A stretch of DNA of 64,000 bases from NCBI GenBank assembly GCA_020635955.1, contig JACJYW010000005.1:248001-312000 (forward strand), written 5' to 3'. Below, one piece after another: positions 24,301 through 32,903 of this stretch (positions are counted from its first letter, which is position 1; each line of letters opens with the position of its first letter). The notes below the pieces were generated by a model that saw only the letters and a list, made by a program, of their open reading frames with translations, ran no database searches and was not told the DNA's origin. Source of the stretch: Crocinitomicaceae bacterium (GTDB lineage Bacteria; Bacteroidota; Bacteroidia; Flavobacteriales_D; Crocinitomicaceae). The position numbers and the translations under genes were made by a program.

Positions 24301-24845
24301 CAAACGGATTTGATACGCGATTAAATACCTTTCATGAGATCAGAACCCGTTGGAATATCAATAAGTTGTATAACCTGCGTGTAAATGGTGTGCTTGGTAG
24401 AAAGAAGAACGGAAGTGATTATGCATCAAATAGAAACTATGATATCCATTACATGGAGGTATCGCCAACCTTTTCTTATCAACCAAATACTGCTTTTCGT
24501 GTGAGTGTAAGCGCTAAATATGCTGAGAAAAATAACATTTCAGACCTCAATGAAACGGCTATAATTCGAGACGTAGGTTTTGAATTAAGATATAATCAGG
24601 CTAAGAAGGGAAGTTTTAGCGCAAAGGCAAATTATATCTTAATCACCTACACAGGAGCATCAAATACTTCATTGGCCTTTGAAATGCTTGAAGCGCTAAA
24701 AACAGGTAATAATTTCACCTGGGGATTGGCATATCAAAGAAAGGTGGCAAAGAATCTGCAGCTGAATTTCACTTACAATGGAAGAAAATCTGAGGATAAT
24801 AAAGCCATTCATTCCGGTGGTATGGAGTTAAGGGCGTTTTTCTAA
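21393..24845 (+). CDS. Large surface/outer-membrane-associated protein, unknown
   Basis: 1150 residues from a TTG start at 21393; an in-frame stop at 21381 leaves no earlier start. Signal peptide MSGIRRHIFLISIFCISLNGFAQ. A block near residues 140-230 reads GSISRGVTVGNAQNLSLQSTLNLQL, DNNIPFQPEGNTQKLQEFDQVRL and GGDFWLKKPTGYFLNYTKR, which recurs in Bacteroidota-wide proteins of this size. The later part is rich in amphipathic strands that fit an outer-membrane or repeat barrel (for example IKVGFEDIHEQNQKYITG). Function is unknown to me, but length and conserved block suggest a phylum-wide envelope protein. No neighbour gives a clue. Confidence 0.7.
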   Translation: MSGIRRHIFLISIFCISLNGFAQTRLNKSFTISGDTIQIDTVSIYLSGFEVKAGDQKLNEKQYWVDPIKARLVITDPAVTGPIEVQYEPTPISLNKNYQHKNKDLIVTSEVENIDPFKYSVSSEKSNDDLFGTNTLNKQGSISRGVTVGNAQNLSLQSTLNLQLDGQIAPNLFMTGSISDNNIPFQPEGNTQKLQEFDQVRLRVYNDNFAVTGGDFWLKKPTGYFLNYTKRIQGISLEGYHPMEVVGMNGKASHQLSGAFSRGKFSRNIIQGVEGNQGPYRLTGADKEPFIVVLAGTEKVYIDGQLLQRGQEFDYVIDYNTSEITFTARQLITKDKRIIVEFQYSDLNYARSLVAYSADFEGERYHTWLNIYSEQDARNQTIQQTLTTEKRGILAAVGDSIQDAFANSIDSVGYYDNRVLYALRDSLGYDSILVFTVNPDSAVFQASFQYVGTGNGNYVFDSYTANGKVYRWIQPVAGVPQGDYEAIQLLVAPQKKQMYVIGSEFKLNKSLKTGVELAYSNHDINTFSPLDAGDNYGAAVKWNLNSDSKLGSKEVWRLKSKANFEYNQSTFNPIQWFRSAEFDRDWNVRNQPYKGDIYLSNVGLQFIGKGVGAIGYDFDNFIWGSDYKGYRNQLDMLINKKGFHASVLGSYLFSEGTEKTTFLRHNSSISQKISVIKVGFEDIHEQNQKYITGNPTLQNTSYRFYDWKAYVSTLDSTLNQFSVYYRERYDWFSDSLRLNMAARARNVGAEAAFMKNKANIVKLNFNYRMLDITDTNLYSAKPENTILNRLEHVLNVWKGALTATTFYEIGSGLELKREFIFLQVNDGQGTHTWIDYNNDGIKDLGEFEIAVYQDQGNYIRVFIPTNTYVRTYSNQFNSSIFLRPERIWKSKEGMKKFLARFSDQVVYKVQRKTSYEDNLGALNPFIYDIADTSLVSISTSFRNSFYFNKNNPVFGANYSYQENGSKVLLSNGFDTRLNTFHEIRTRWNINKLYNLRVNGVLGRKKNGSDYASNRNYDIHYMEVSPTFSYQPNTAFRVSVSAKYAEKNNISDLNETAIIRDVGFELRYNQAKKGSFSAKANYILITYTGASNTSLAFEMLEALKTGNNFTWGLAYQRKVAKNLQLNFTYNGRKSEDNKAIHSGGMELRAFF

Positions 24846-24901
24846 TTATCCTTCCAAAAGATGTTGGAAAATCTGTAATTTAGTTATCTCAATTATTTCA
24901 G

Positions 24902-26056
24902 ATGGACGAAAAGGAGATGAAATTTGGCACCAAAGCAATACATGCAGGCGTTCATCCTGACCCTGCCACAGGTGCTATCATGACTCCTATCTATCAAACC
25001 AGTACATATGTTCAGGAAGGAGTAGGAAATCATAAAGGTTTTGAATATTCCAGAACAAAGAATCCAACCAGAGATACCCTTGAAAGGAGTATAGCGGCTC
25101 TTGAGAATGGTAAATTTGGGGCTTGCTTTGGAAGTGGTTTGGCAGCCATTGATTGTGTTTTGAAGATGCTGGAACCTGGAGATGAAGTGATCTCAACCAA
25201 TGATCTGTATGGAGGTACATATCGACTTTTCAAAACTATTTTCGAAAAATACGGGATCAAGTTTCATTTTGTGGGTATGGCAGATGCCGCTAACATTGAA
25301 GATCACGTGAATGCCAATACCAAATTGATCTGGGTTGAGACACCAACCAATCCAATGATGAACATAATTGATATTTCGGCCTGTGCTGCAATAGCTAAAA
25401 AGCATAAACTGAAATTGGCGGTTGACAATACCTTTGCTACGCCTTATTTGCAAACTCCGCTAGATCTTGGAGCAGATATTGTTATGCATTCGGCAACAAA
25501 GTACCTTGGAGGTCACTCTGATGTAGTGATGGGAGCTTTAGTTTGTAAGGATGAATCAATTGCTAAAGAGATTTACCGTATTCAAAATTCTTCGGGTGCA
25601 GTGTGTGGTCCTATGGATGCTTTTTTAGTGCTGAGAGGAATTAAAACACTTCATTTACGTATTCAAAGGCATTGTGAGAATGGACGGGAAGTAGCTGAGT
25701 TTTTGAGAACGCATCCGAAAGTAGACAAGGTGTATTGGCCAGGGTTCAAAGACCATCCTAATCATGAAGTCGCTCGTAAGCAAATGAAAGATTTTGGTGG
25801 AATGATCTCGTTCTCACTCGTAGGAAATAAATTATCAGATGCACACGAAGTAGTGCGCAAGCTAAAAGTCTTTTCATTGGCAGAATCGCTGGGAGGCGTT
25901 GAGTCATTATGTGGACATCCGGTAACTATGACACATGCTTCAATACCAAAGGAGGAAAGAGAAAAGGCAGGAATTGTAGATTCTTTGATCAGGCTCAGTG
26001 TGGGAATTGAAGATTATTCAGATTTAATACAAGATTTAAAACAAGCTTTAAATTAA
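24902..26056 (+). CDS. Cystathionine gamma-synthase / gamma-lyase
   Basis: 384 residues of the trans-sulfuration PLP family. Blocks: YQTSTYVQEG, the phosphate-binding ACFGSGLAAIDCVL, VETPTNPMMNIIDI, the pyridine-binding AVDNTFATP, and the Schiff-base Lys200 in MHSATKYLGGHSD. VESLCGHPVTMTHASIP is typical of cystathionine gamma-synthases and lyases. The two cannot be told apart by eye; the enzyme either makes cystathionine from an activated homoserine or splits it. A rhodanese gene follows after 4 bp, which fits sulfur metabolism. ATG 24902 or 24917 could be the start. Confidence 0.9.
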   Translation: MDEKEMKFGTKAIHAGVHPDPATGAIMTPIYQTSTYVQEGVGNHKGFEYSRTKNPTRDTLERSIAALENGKFGACFGSGLAAIDCVLKMLEPGDEVISTNDLYGGTYRLFKTIFEKYGIKFHFVGMADAANIEDHVNANTKLIWVETPTNPMMNIIDISACAAIAKKHKLKLAVDNTFATPYLQTPLDLGADIVMHSATKYLGGHSDVVMGALVCKDESIAKEIYRIQNSSGAVCGPMDAFLVLRGIKTLHLRIQRHCENGREVAEFLRTHPKVDKVYWPGFKDHPNHEVARKQMKDFGGMISFSLVGNKLSDAHEVVRKLKVFSLAESLGGVESLCGHPVTMTHASIPKEEREKAGIVDSLIRLSVGIEDYSDLIQDLKQALN

Positions 26057-26060
26057 TCAT

Positions 26061-26375
26061 ATGACAATAGAAGAAATAGAACCAAAAGAAGCAATGGCTG
26101 ACGTACAATCAGGCGAAAGCATTTTCATTGATGTTAGAGAGCCATACGAATTAGATGAAGTGAAATATGGCATGAATTATATGCATATTCCATTAGGTCA
26201 AATTCAGGATCGCATTGGAGAAATTCCAAAAGATAAAATGGTAATTGTTGGATGTCGTTCAGGTGCGCGTAGTATGAATGCGTGTATGTTCCTAAAAATG
26301 AATGGATTCGAGAATGTAAAAAATCTTGAAGGCGGCATCATGAACTGGTTGGAAACGGGAATGCCAGTTGGATAA
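26061..26375 (+). CDS. Single-domain rhodanese
   Basis: 104 residues. The active-site loop is VGCRSGARS with Cys65. The fold blocks IFIDVREPYELDEVKYG, HIPLGQIQDRIGEIP and VKNLEGGIMNWLE are typical. It transfers a sulfane sulfur from a donor. It lies 4 bp after the cystathionine enzyme and overlaps the following dehydrogenase by 8 bp, so the three are one operon. Confidence 0.93.
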   Translation: MTIEEIEPKEAMADVQSGESIFIDVREPYELDEVKYGMNYMHIPLGQIQDRIGEIPKDKMVIVGCRSGARSMNACMFLKMNGFENVKNLEGGIMNWLETGMPVG

Positions 26376-27081
26376 ACTTGCGTATATAACGGGAACCTCG
26401 AGAGGCATTGGTAAAGCATTGGCTTTACTACTGCTTCGGGAAGGTTATAAAGTTATTGGTGTTGCAAGACATAATTCAATAGATCACCCAAATTATACTC
26501 ATCTTGAACTTGATCTGAACGATCTTGAGGCCATGACTTCTTTCGAATTTATGGAGGAAGCTGAAAAGGTACTTTTGATCAATAATGCGGGTATGCTTGG
26601 TGATATTGACGCCGTGGGTAAGATCAATGATGAGTCAATCGTTAGGGTGATGAATGTCAATACATTAGCGCCTCAAATCTTGTGCAATAAGTTTATAAAA
26701 CGATTTCAAAACCATAAAGGTAAATTTCAGATTTTGAATATTAGTTCTGGTGCCGGAAAGCGTCCAATCCCTTCCTGGGCATCCTATTGTGCTTCTAAAG
26801 CTGCAATAGACCTTTATTCTGAAACCATTGCTGAAGAGTTGGAATGGAAACAAATGAATAATTGGTCCATCCATTCCTGCGCTCCGGGTGTAGTAGACAC
26901 TCAGATGCAGTCACAGATCAGATCCGTTTCTGAGGATCGATTCAAATTGGTAGATAATTTTAAGGCGTATAAAAGCAATGATGAGCTATATTCAGCTGAT
27001 TATGTGGCTAGTAAACTATTTGAATTAATTGAGAATCCGCAAAAGTTTCCTGAAGTGGTTCTATCAGTCAGAGATTTTTAG
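26368..27081 (+). CDS. Short-chain dehydrogenase/reductase
   Basis: 237 residues from a TTG start that overlaps the rhodanese stop (AGTTGGATAAAC). The nucleotide-binding motif TGTSRGIG is residues 8-15, NNAG is 72-75, and the catalytic Tyr140 and Lys144 lie in SWASYCASKAAID with Ser in NISSGAGKR. It is a classical NAD(P)-dependent SDR; the short form resembles sepiapterin-reductase-like proteins, but the substrate is unknown. Third gene of a small sulfur-linked operon. Confidence 0.9.
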   Translation: MDKLAYITGTSRGIGKALALLLLREGYKVIGVARHNSIDHPNYTHLELDLNDLEAMTSFEFMEEAEKVLLINNAGMLGDIDAVGKINDESIVRVMNVNTLAPQILCNKFIKRFQNHKGKFQILNISSGAGKRPIPSWASYCASKAAIDLYSETIAEELEWKQMNNWSIHSCAPGVVDTQMQSQIRSVSEDRFKLVDNFKAYKSNDELYSADYVASKLFELIENPQKFPEVVLSVRDF

Positions 27082-27237
27082 TCGTCCATTCAACGATTAT
27101 TAGCGCCGTTCATAATATCCGTTCACTCAATAAAACGGACATTTTACTATATTGTTAAGCTGTTTTGCCGTATTATGGGTAAATTCAGGAGCCTAATTTT
27201 GCAAGACTTATCGGGTAAAACCGTCCAAGTAAGCACC

Positions 27238-29397
27238 ATGAAAAAAATATACATGAAAAAATTTACTTTATTCACGGCTTTGTTGCTGTCAATGACAGCT
27301 GTTGCTCAAAATGAGCATTTCGGACCTCAAAACCCAATTCCTTGTCATAATAACTGGGAAAGGGACAGAGCATTTGAAGCAGATCCTTCATTGAGAATTC
27401 AAGATAGTATTGATCAAGCTGAATTTCAGTCGTTCTACGAATATTATTATGCCAATGAATATGATCCGGGTGCAAGATCAACCTACGTAGTTCCAGTTGT
27501 CGTTCACATTTGTCATGTTGGAGGACCGGAAAATATTTCTGACGAACAAGTATATGATGCTATAGAAAAGTTAAATCAGGATTTTAGTGCAACCAATGTG
27601 GATGTGAATACAACCGTAGCACCTTTTGATGCAATAATTGGTAATGCAGATATAGAATTCAGATTAGCCACAAAGGACCCAAGTGGTAACTGTCATAAAG
27701 GAATTACAAGAACCTATACACAAAATACCTACCATGACGGTGGAAGTGGATTGAGAAATGACGTTGCTGCTGAACATGGAACATGGCCTCAGAATAAGTA
27801 TATGAACGTGTTTGTTTGTATAGACCCAAATGGTGCTGCGGGTTATACCAATAATCCGGCTAATTGGTATAGTGCAACAGGAATGGGTGGTAGCATTTAT
27901 ATGAGACATGATTATATGGGTACAATTGGTACAGCTAGTACAACGGCAGAACATACCCTTTCTCACGAAGTTGGGCACTGGTTAAATCTTTCGCATTGTT
28001 GGGGAGGTAATAACAATCCTGGTCAATCCGGAGCATGCAGTGATGATGATGGCGTAGATGATACCCCTAGAACAATTGGTTGGACATACTGTAATATTAA
28101 TGGAAATTCCTGTTCAAATGATGCTATTGATGGGTATTGGTCCATGGACGTAATTGACAATGTCCAAAACATTATGGAATATTCATATTGCTCCACTATG
28201 TTTACACAGGGACAAGTAGCAAGAATGCATTCTGCATTGAATTCATCCACTGCTCAGAGAAATAATCTTTGGACCCCAGCTAATCTAAATGCTACCGGAA
28301 CAAACGGACCAGGTAGTATTTGTGAAGCATTATTCTCATCTGACTTTAAAGTAGTTTGTGCCGGATCAACTGTTAATTTCACGGATGAATCATACCATAG
28401 TGTTCAAACAAGATCTTGGACCTTTAATGGAGGTTCACCATCTACTTCAGCTGATCAAAATCCTGCTATAGTCTATAATACTCCTGGTGTTTACACCGTT
28501 GCATTGTCTGTTTCTGATGGTAGTTCTTCAACTTCAACTACTCAAACCAATTATATCATTGTTCTAGATACACCTGGTGTTGGGCTTCCATATCATGAAG
28601 GATTTGAAGATATCAGCTTGATTCCGGACAATTCTAATTTTATGGTGGAAAATCCTGCTGGTGATCAGGATTGGTCCTTGACAACGAATGTTGGAGCAGG
28701 TGGAAGTACTCATTCAGCCATTCTGCAAAATTACTTCGTCACAGAAGCTTCAAAAGACGAACTAATCTCTGGAACAATTGATCTTTCTTCAGTTGACCCT
28801 TCAGATAATATTGTGTTTACATTCGAATATGCCTATAGAAAAAAGACATCTAATGATGATGAATATTTGAAATTCTATGTCTCTGCTGATTGTGGTGAAA
28901 CATGGGCATTAAGGAAGGTAATTCATGGTAATGATCTGAGTTCAGTGAACAGTTCTAGTTTCTATACACCTGGTACAGATCAAGATTGGTATTTTGTAAC
29001 AGTTAGTAACATCAATTCACCTTATTATGTGTCAGGTTTCCGATACAAATTTGAATTCACTTCAGATGGAGGTAACAATATTTATATAGACAATATTAAC
29101 TTATATCCTGGATCAATGGCTGATCAGGAAGAAGTACAGGAATCTTCTGTACTAAGAGTTTTCCCGAATCCTACTGAGGGGCTTACGAATATCCAAATGT
29201 CTGCTCAAGCCGGAGTTAATTATAAGGTAACTGTTCTTTCAACGCTTGGACAACAAGTTGCGGTTATACATCAGGGAGAGTTGAGCAATGGAATAAATAA
29301 TTTTGAATTTGATATGACTGAGCTATCTAGAGGAATTTACTTTGTTAAGATCGAGAGCGAAGGAAAAGTTCAAACTGTGAAGTTGATCAGAGAATAA
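27238..29397 (+). CDS. Secreted M43 zinc metalloprotease with PKD and T9SS sorting domains
   Basis: 719 residues from ATG 27238; ATG 27253 is also possible. The signal peptide ends near TAVAQ. The pappalysin-type zinc site is HEVGHWLNLSH (about residues 243-253), with the downstream Met-turn region NIMEYSYCSTMF. A PKD-like domain follows (CAGSTVNFTDES, SWTFNGGSPSTS, YNTPGVYTVALSVSDG). The final 80 residues are a T9SS type A sorting domain (VFPNPTEGLTNIQ, STLGQQVAVI, SRGIYFVKI). The protein is exported and may degrade protein outside the cell. It is a tandem paralogue of the next gene, 9 bp away. A longer start at 27175 lacks a signal peptide and is rejected. Confidence 0.9.
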   Translation: MKKIYMKKFTLFTALLLSMTAVAQNEHFGPQNPIPCHNNWERDRAFEADPSLRIQDSIDQAEFQSFYEYYYANEYDPGARSTYVVPVVVHICHVGGPENISDEQVYDAIEKLNQDFSATNVDVNTTVAPFDAIIGNADIEFRLATKDPSGNCHKGITRTYTQNTYHDGGSGLRNDVAAEHGTWPQNKYMNVFVCIDPNGAAGYTNNPANWYSATGMGGSIYMRHDYMGTIGTASTTAEHTLSHEVGHWLNLSHCWGGNNNPGQSGACSDDDGVDDTPRTIGWTYCNINGNSCSNDAIDGYWSMDVIDNVQNIMEYSYCSTMFTQGQVARMHSALNSSTAQRNNLWTPANLNATGTNGPGSICEALFSSDFKVVCAGSTVNFTDESYHSVQTRSWTFNGGSPSTSADQNPAIVYNTPGVYTVALSVSDGSSSTSTTQTNYIIVLDTPGVGLPYHEGFEDISLIPDNSNFMVENPAGDQDWSLTTNVGAGGSTHSAILQNYFVTEASKDELISGTIDLSSVDPSDNIVFTFEYAYRKKTSNDDEYLKFYVSADCGETWALRKVIHGNDLSSVNSSSFYTPGTDQDWYFVTVSNINSPYYVSGFRYKFEFTSDGGNNIYIDNINLYPGSMADQEEVQESSVLRVFPNPTEGLTNIQMSAQAGVNYKVTVLSTLGQQVAVIHQGELSNGINNFEFDMTELSRGIYFVKIESEGKVQTVKLIRE

Positions 29398-29406
29398 TAT
29401 AGAACT

Positions 29407-31557
29407 ATGAAAAGAACCTTATTACTAGTATTAACATTGTTGGCTATACCAACATTTGCTCAAGATATTGAACATTGTGGGTTTGACGAAAGAAACAATG
29501 CTATAATGGATCAAAATCCGGAGCTGAGAACCTATTTGCATGAGCATTTTATTCGGATGAATAATGGCGACATTCCAATAAGTGTGGATAGATCTACGGT
29601 GATAATACCGGTGGTTTTTCACGTGATCCATGATGGTGGCGCATCCAATATTACCTATGAACAGATCTTATCGGCAATGGATATGATCAATCAGGATTTT
29701 CAATTATTGAATCCAGATTCAGTGAATGTGAGAAATACAACTGAAGCGCCGTTTCAGCCATTGACGGCGAACATGAATATTGAGTTTAAATTGGCAAAGC
29801 TTGATCCTTCTGGTAATTGTACAAACGGAGTAGAAAGAAGGCTATCTCCTGAGGCTACTACCAATGCAGATGATAATACTGCCAAACACTATGATGGTGG
29901 TGGGTTAGATGCATGGCCTAGGGACAAATACTTAAACATTTGGGTGGTGTCAACTATCAGTTCTCAAAGTGGATCAGGAGGAACTACTTTAGGATATGCA
30001 CAATTTCCATATCCTGGTTTTGGTTTTGCAGATGAGTTTGGTGTTGTGATCAGACATGATCGCGTAGGATCAATAGGAACAGCCTTGAGTGGAGATAGAA
30101 CGCTAACACATGAAATTGGCCACTGTTTAGGTTTATTGCACACGTTTAATGGTTCTTGTACTGAACAATTAGCATATCCTCCTTATACCGCTATGAATGA
30201 TTGTACGGCGGGTGGAGATTATATTTGCGATACACCACCGGTAACTGCTGCTCAATGGTCTTGTGTGGCTACTCAAAACACTTGTAACCAGGTTCCTACC
30301 AATGATTATTACGGGACAGATGTATATGATCAATTCGAGAATTTCATGAGTTATTCTCCTTGTCAGTATATGTTCTCAGAAGGTCAAAAAGAGAGAGTTT
30401 GGATCAACTTTAGCGACCTTTCGTTCATGACCAATTTGATAAGTGCCGGTAATGCTACTGCAACGGGGGTTAATTTACCGGATGTTTTATGTCAGGCTGA
30501 TTTTACCTCTTCTGGGGTTGTTATTTGTGCGGGAGGGTCTGTAGATTATGCCGACCTATCGTATTTCGCAGTCACGGGTAGAACATGGACATTTGAAGGT
30601 GGAACAGCAACTTCAACAACAGATTCTACTGTTTCGGTGACCTATAATACAGCTGGTACATATGATGTGACACTTGAGGTAACTGATGGCGTTGGGAATG
30701 AAATGATCACAATGACCGATTATGTTACTGTTCTTGCTGTTCCGGGAATTGGATTACCTATCCATGAGGGCTTTGAGATCTATTCAAGTATTCCTGATAA
30801 CATAAAATGGTTTGTTGAGAATGAAGATGAAGATCAAACCTGGGAACTACATACAGGTGATTCCTATTCAGGGGGATATTGCGTTAAAATGAATAACTTT
30901 AATATGACCAATGGCAGCAAGGATCACTTGATCTCAGAACCTATTGACTTAAGTTCAGTTCCTACATCTGAAGCAATGGTACTTAATTTTAAGTATGCGT
31001 ATAAAAGGAAAACCTCATCTGATAACGAAAGATTGAGGGTATATATTTCTGATGATTGTGGTGAAACATGGATACTAAGAAAATCAATTAACGGAACAGC
31101 TTTAAGTAGTGAACAAACAGGTACATCTTATGTTCCGGTTGAAGGGGATTGGGTGAATGTTGATGTTGATAATATTACCTCTTCTTATTATGTGAATAAT
31201 CTTAGAATTAAGTTCGAGTTTACGAACGATTCAGGGAATAATTTGTATTTGGATCACATTAACTTATATTCTGCTTCAATGGCGGATCTTAATGAAGTCA
31301 TTGCTGATAATTTGAGTGTCTATCCAAATCCCGTGAGTGATATTATGACCATTACTATGGATGTGTATGATGCTGCCGATTATAAGATTACACTTACCAA
31401 TACACTTGGTCAATTCGTGGATAATATTTATAGTGGGGAGCTTAACGCTGGAGAAAGGATCATAAATTACAACAGTGAGAAATTACCAGCGGGTATTTAT
31501 TACCTGAATGTTGAGAGTAATGGAAATATTATTACCAAAAAACTCGTAAAACAATAG
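29407..31557 (+). CDS. Secreted M43 zinc metalloprotease, tandem paralogue
   Basis: 716 residues with signal peptide MKRTLLLVLTLLAIPTFAQ. The zinc motif is the canonical HEIGHCLGLLH (about residues 235-245), and NFMSYSPCQYMFSEGQ gives the Met-turn. The PKD-like domain (CAGGSVDYADLS, RTWTFEGGTATS, YNTAGTYDVTLEVTDG) and the T9SS type A domain (VYPNPVSDIMTI, PAGIYYLNV) follow in the same order as its neighbour. Domain order and many segments match, so the pair arose by tandem duplication. A strong terminator follows. Confidence 0.92.
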   Translation: MKRTLLLVLTLLAIPTFAQDIEHCGFDERNNAIMDQNPELRTYLHEHFIRMNNGDIPISVDRSTVIIPVVFHVIHDGGASNITYEQILSAMDMINQDFQLLNPDSVNVRNTTEAPFQPLTANMNIEFKLAKLDPSGNCTNGVERRLSPEATTNADDNTAKHYDGGGLDAWPRDKYLNIWVVSTISSQSGSGGTTLGYAQFPYPGFGFADEFGVVIRHDRVGSIGTALSGDRTLTHEIGHCLGLLHTFNGSCTEQLAYPPYTAMNDCTAGGDYICDTPPVTAAQWSCVATQNTCNQVPTNDYYGTDVYDQFENFMSYSPCQYMFSEGQKERVWINFSDLSFMTNLISAGNATATGVNLPDVLCQADFTSSGVVICAGGSVDYADLSYFAVTGRTWTFEGGTATSTTDSTVSVTYNTAGTYDVTLEVTDGVGNEMITMTDYVTVLAVPGIGLPIHEGFEIYSSIPDNIKWFVENEDEDQTWELHTGDSYSGGYCVKMNNFNMTNGSKDHLISEPIDLSSVPTSEAMVLNFKYAYKRKTSSDNERLRVYISDDCGETWILRKSINGTALSSEQTGTSYVPVEGDWVNVDVDNITSSYYVNNLRIKFEFTNDSGNNLYLDHINLYSASMADLNEVIADNLSVYPNPVSDIMTITMDVYDAADYKITLTNTLGQFVDNIYSGELNAGERIINYNSEKLPAGIYYLNVESNGNIITKKLVKQ

Positions 31558-31583
31558 GATAAAAGAATTTCAATACCAATTCG

Positions 31584-31625
31584 AAAGGCCCCGGAATATT
31601 TTATGATATTTTGGGGCCTTTTTTA
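31584..31625. terminator. Bidirectional terminator after the protease pair
   Basis: Arms AAGGCCCC and GGGGCCTT around an AT-rich loop, followed by a T-run on the plus strand. It also serves the convergent TonB-C gene, whose stop is at 31623-31625. Confidence 0.8.
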
Positions 31626-32357
31626 GTTCAAAACAAATGTAATGGGGAGTACTATCCTTACTTCAACTTCTTTGTTGTTGTAAACGGCCGGAATCCATTC
31701 ATTAGGGATTAATTTTACCACTCTCATGGCTTCCTCGTCACATCCACCTCCAATTTGATTAATGAATTCATGTTCAATGGCATTGCCTTCAAGATCTATA
31801 TAAAATGATATTCGCACGGTACCATAGATGTTCTCTTCGATAGCTCTCTGTGGATATTTAATGTTATCTTGGATCACTCTGAATTTTGATTTTTCTCCCA
31901 ATAGATAAATAGGGGGGCGTTGCAATTTAACGTCCATAATGGAATCATTGAGTCGAATAGTATGTTTTAGTGTTGTATCGGTATAGGTAGTATAACTCAA
32001 ATAGTGATTACTATGATTATAGCGGTGCATGATTTGTTCTTTCTCATCATAATATTCCCATATTCCTACTTTTTTATCATTTTCATAATAACCTCTGCTG
32101 GCAATAATGGGTCTTAGTGGGTCAAAATAAGTCCAGAGACTGTCTTTTAGTCCCATTTTAAAATAACCTTCCTCTCTTGGGTTACCCGTTACCCATGTGC
32201 TTTTATAAGGTCCATGTTTTACGGTCTTATCTTTCTTGAGCACATAGTATTCGTGTTTGCAGAAAAGATCATAATCATCAACAATAATTTTTTTAACCTT
32301 TTGAGATAAGGCAATTGTTGAAGAAAATAGAACCAATAATAGCAATGGCCATTTCAT
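31623..32357 (-). CDS. Secreted TonB-C-domain protein with MORN-like repeats
   Basis: 244 residues. Signal peptide MKWPLLLLVLFSSTIALS is followed by MORN-like repeats (GNPREEGYFKMGLKDSLWTYFDP, SRGYYENDKKVGIWEYYDEK). The C-terminal domain is TonB-like (YPQRAIEENIYGTVRISFYIDLEGNAIEHEFI, then RVVKLIPNEWIPAV). There is no inner-membrane anchor, so it is not a normal energy transducer. It may be a periplasmic regulator of TonB-linked receptors. No receptor is adjacent. Confidence 0.8.
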   Translation of the reverse strand: MKWPLLLLVLFSSTIALSQKVKKIIVDDYDLFCKHEYYVLKKDKTVKHGPYKSTWVTGNPREEGYFKMGLKDSLWTYFDPLRPIIASRGYYENDKKVGIWEYYDEKEQIMHRYNHSNHYLSYTTYTDTTLKHTIRLNDSIMDVKLQRPPIYLLGEKSKFRVIQDNIKYPQRAIEENIYGTVRISFYIDLEGNAIEHEFINQIGGGCDEEAMRVVKLIPNEWIPAVYNNKEVEVRIVLPITFVLN

Positions 32358-32422
32358 ACTTAGTGGCTATGGAAATGATTAATTACCAATCTTGTACGAA
32401 TATTCAGTAGAATTGTTTAGAC

Positions 32423-32454
32423 ATAAAAAAAGCCTTTCCGATTTGAAAAGGCTT
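32423..32454 (-). terminator. Terminator after the Asp-rich lipoprotein gene
   Basis: Stem AAGCCTTT / AAAGGCTT followed on the minus strand by seven T. It lies 20 bp past the stop of the lipoprotein gene. Confidence 0.75.
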
Positions 32455-32473
32455 ATGTTTATTTCTTTGCGGT

Positions 32474-32815
32474 TTATTTACCGTCTTCTTCGTCTTCATC
32501 AAAGTCTTCATCTTCGTCAGGATCAACAATTTGATCATCCTCATCAAAGTCAGGGTCTTCATTTGGGTCTACAATGTCATCATCTCCATCAAAGTCAGGA
32601 TCTTCGTTTGGATCAACGATCCCGCCACCTTCTTGACTCAAATTTTCTTCTCCACCTCTAACCATGTATGGAATATCTGAACCATTACCGCCATTCCCAC
32701 ATCTGACGTAACCTGTTTCATCCATGGATGAACAAGGCTTAATTACCTCCTTTTTACAAGAAGTAAACGCTAGGATTACTGCGAAAACAAATGATATGTA
32801 AATCAGTTTTTTCAT
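32474..32815 (-). CDS. Asp/Glu-repeat lipoprotein
   Basis: 113 residues from ATG 32815. The lipoprotein signal is MKKLIYISFVFAVILAFTSC with lipobox FTSC. A short Cys-containing stretch (PCSSMDETGYVRCGNGGNG) is followed by three copies of a 13-residue unit of the form IVDPNEDPDFDGDDD. The tail is almost pure Asp/Glu (FDEDEEDGK). The spacing of Asp resembles Ca-binding repeats, but that is an inference. An earlier TTG start (32890) adds residues that do not fit a signal peptide. It lies downstream of the kinase/regulator pair on the same strand. Confidence 0.7.
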   Translation of the reverse strand: MKKLIYISFVFAVILAFTSCKKEVIKPCSSMDETGYVRCGNGGNGSDIPYMVRGGEENLSQEGGGIVDPNEDPDFDGDDDIVDPNEDPDFDEDDQIVDPDEDEDFDEDEEDGK

Positions 32816-32903
32816 ACTTTTTTGGCAATCTACAAGATCCACCTTTAACAAATATAGAAAAAATACCCTGTCAAAGCAAGTAAATATCAATTTATTATGT
32901 TAA

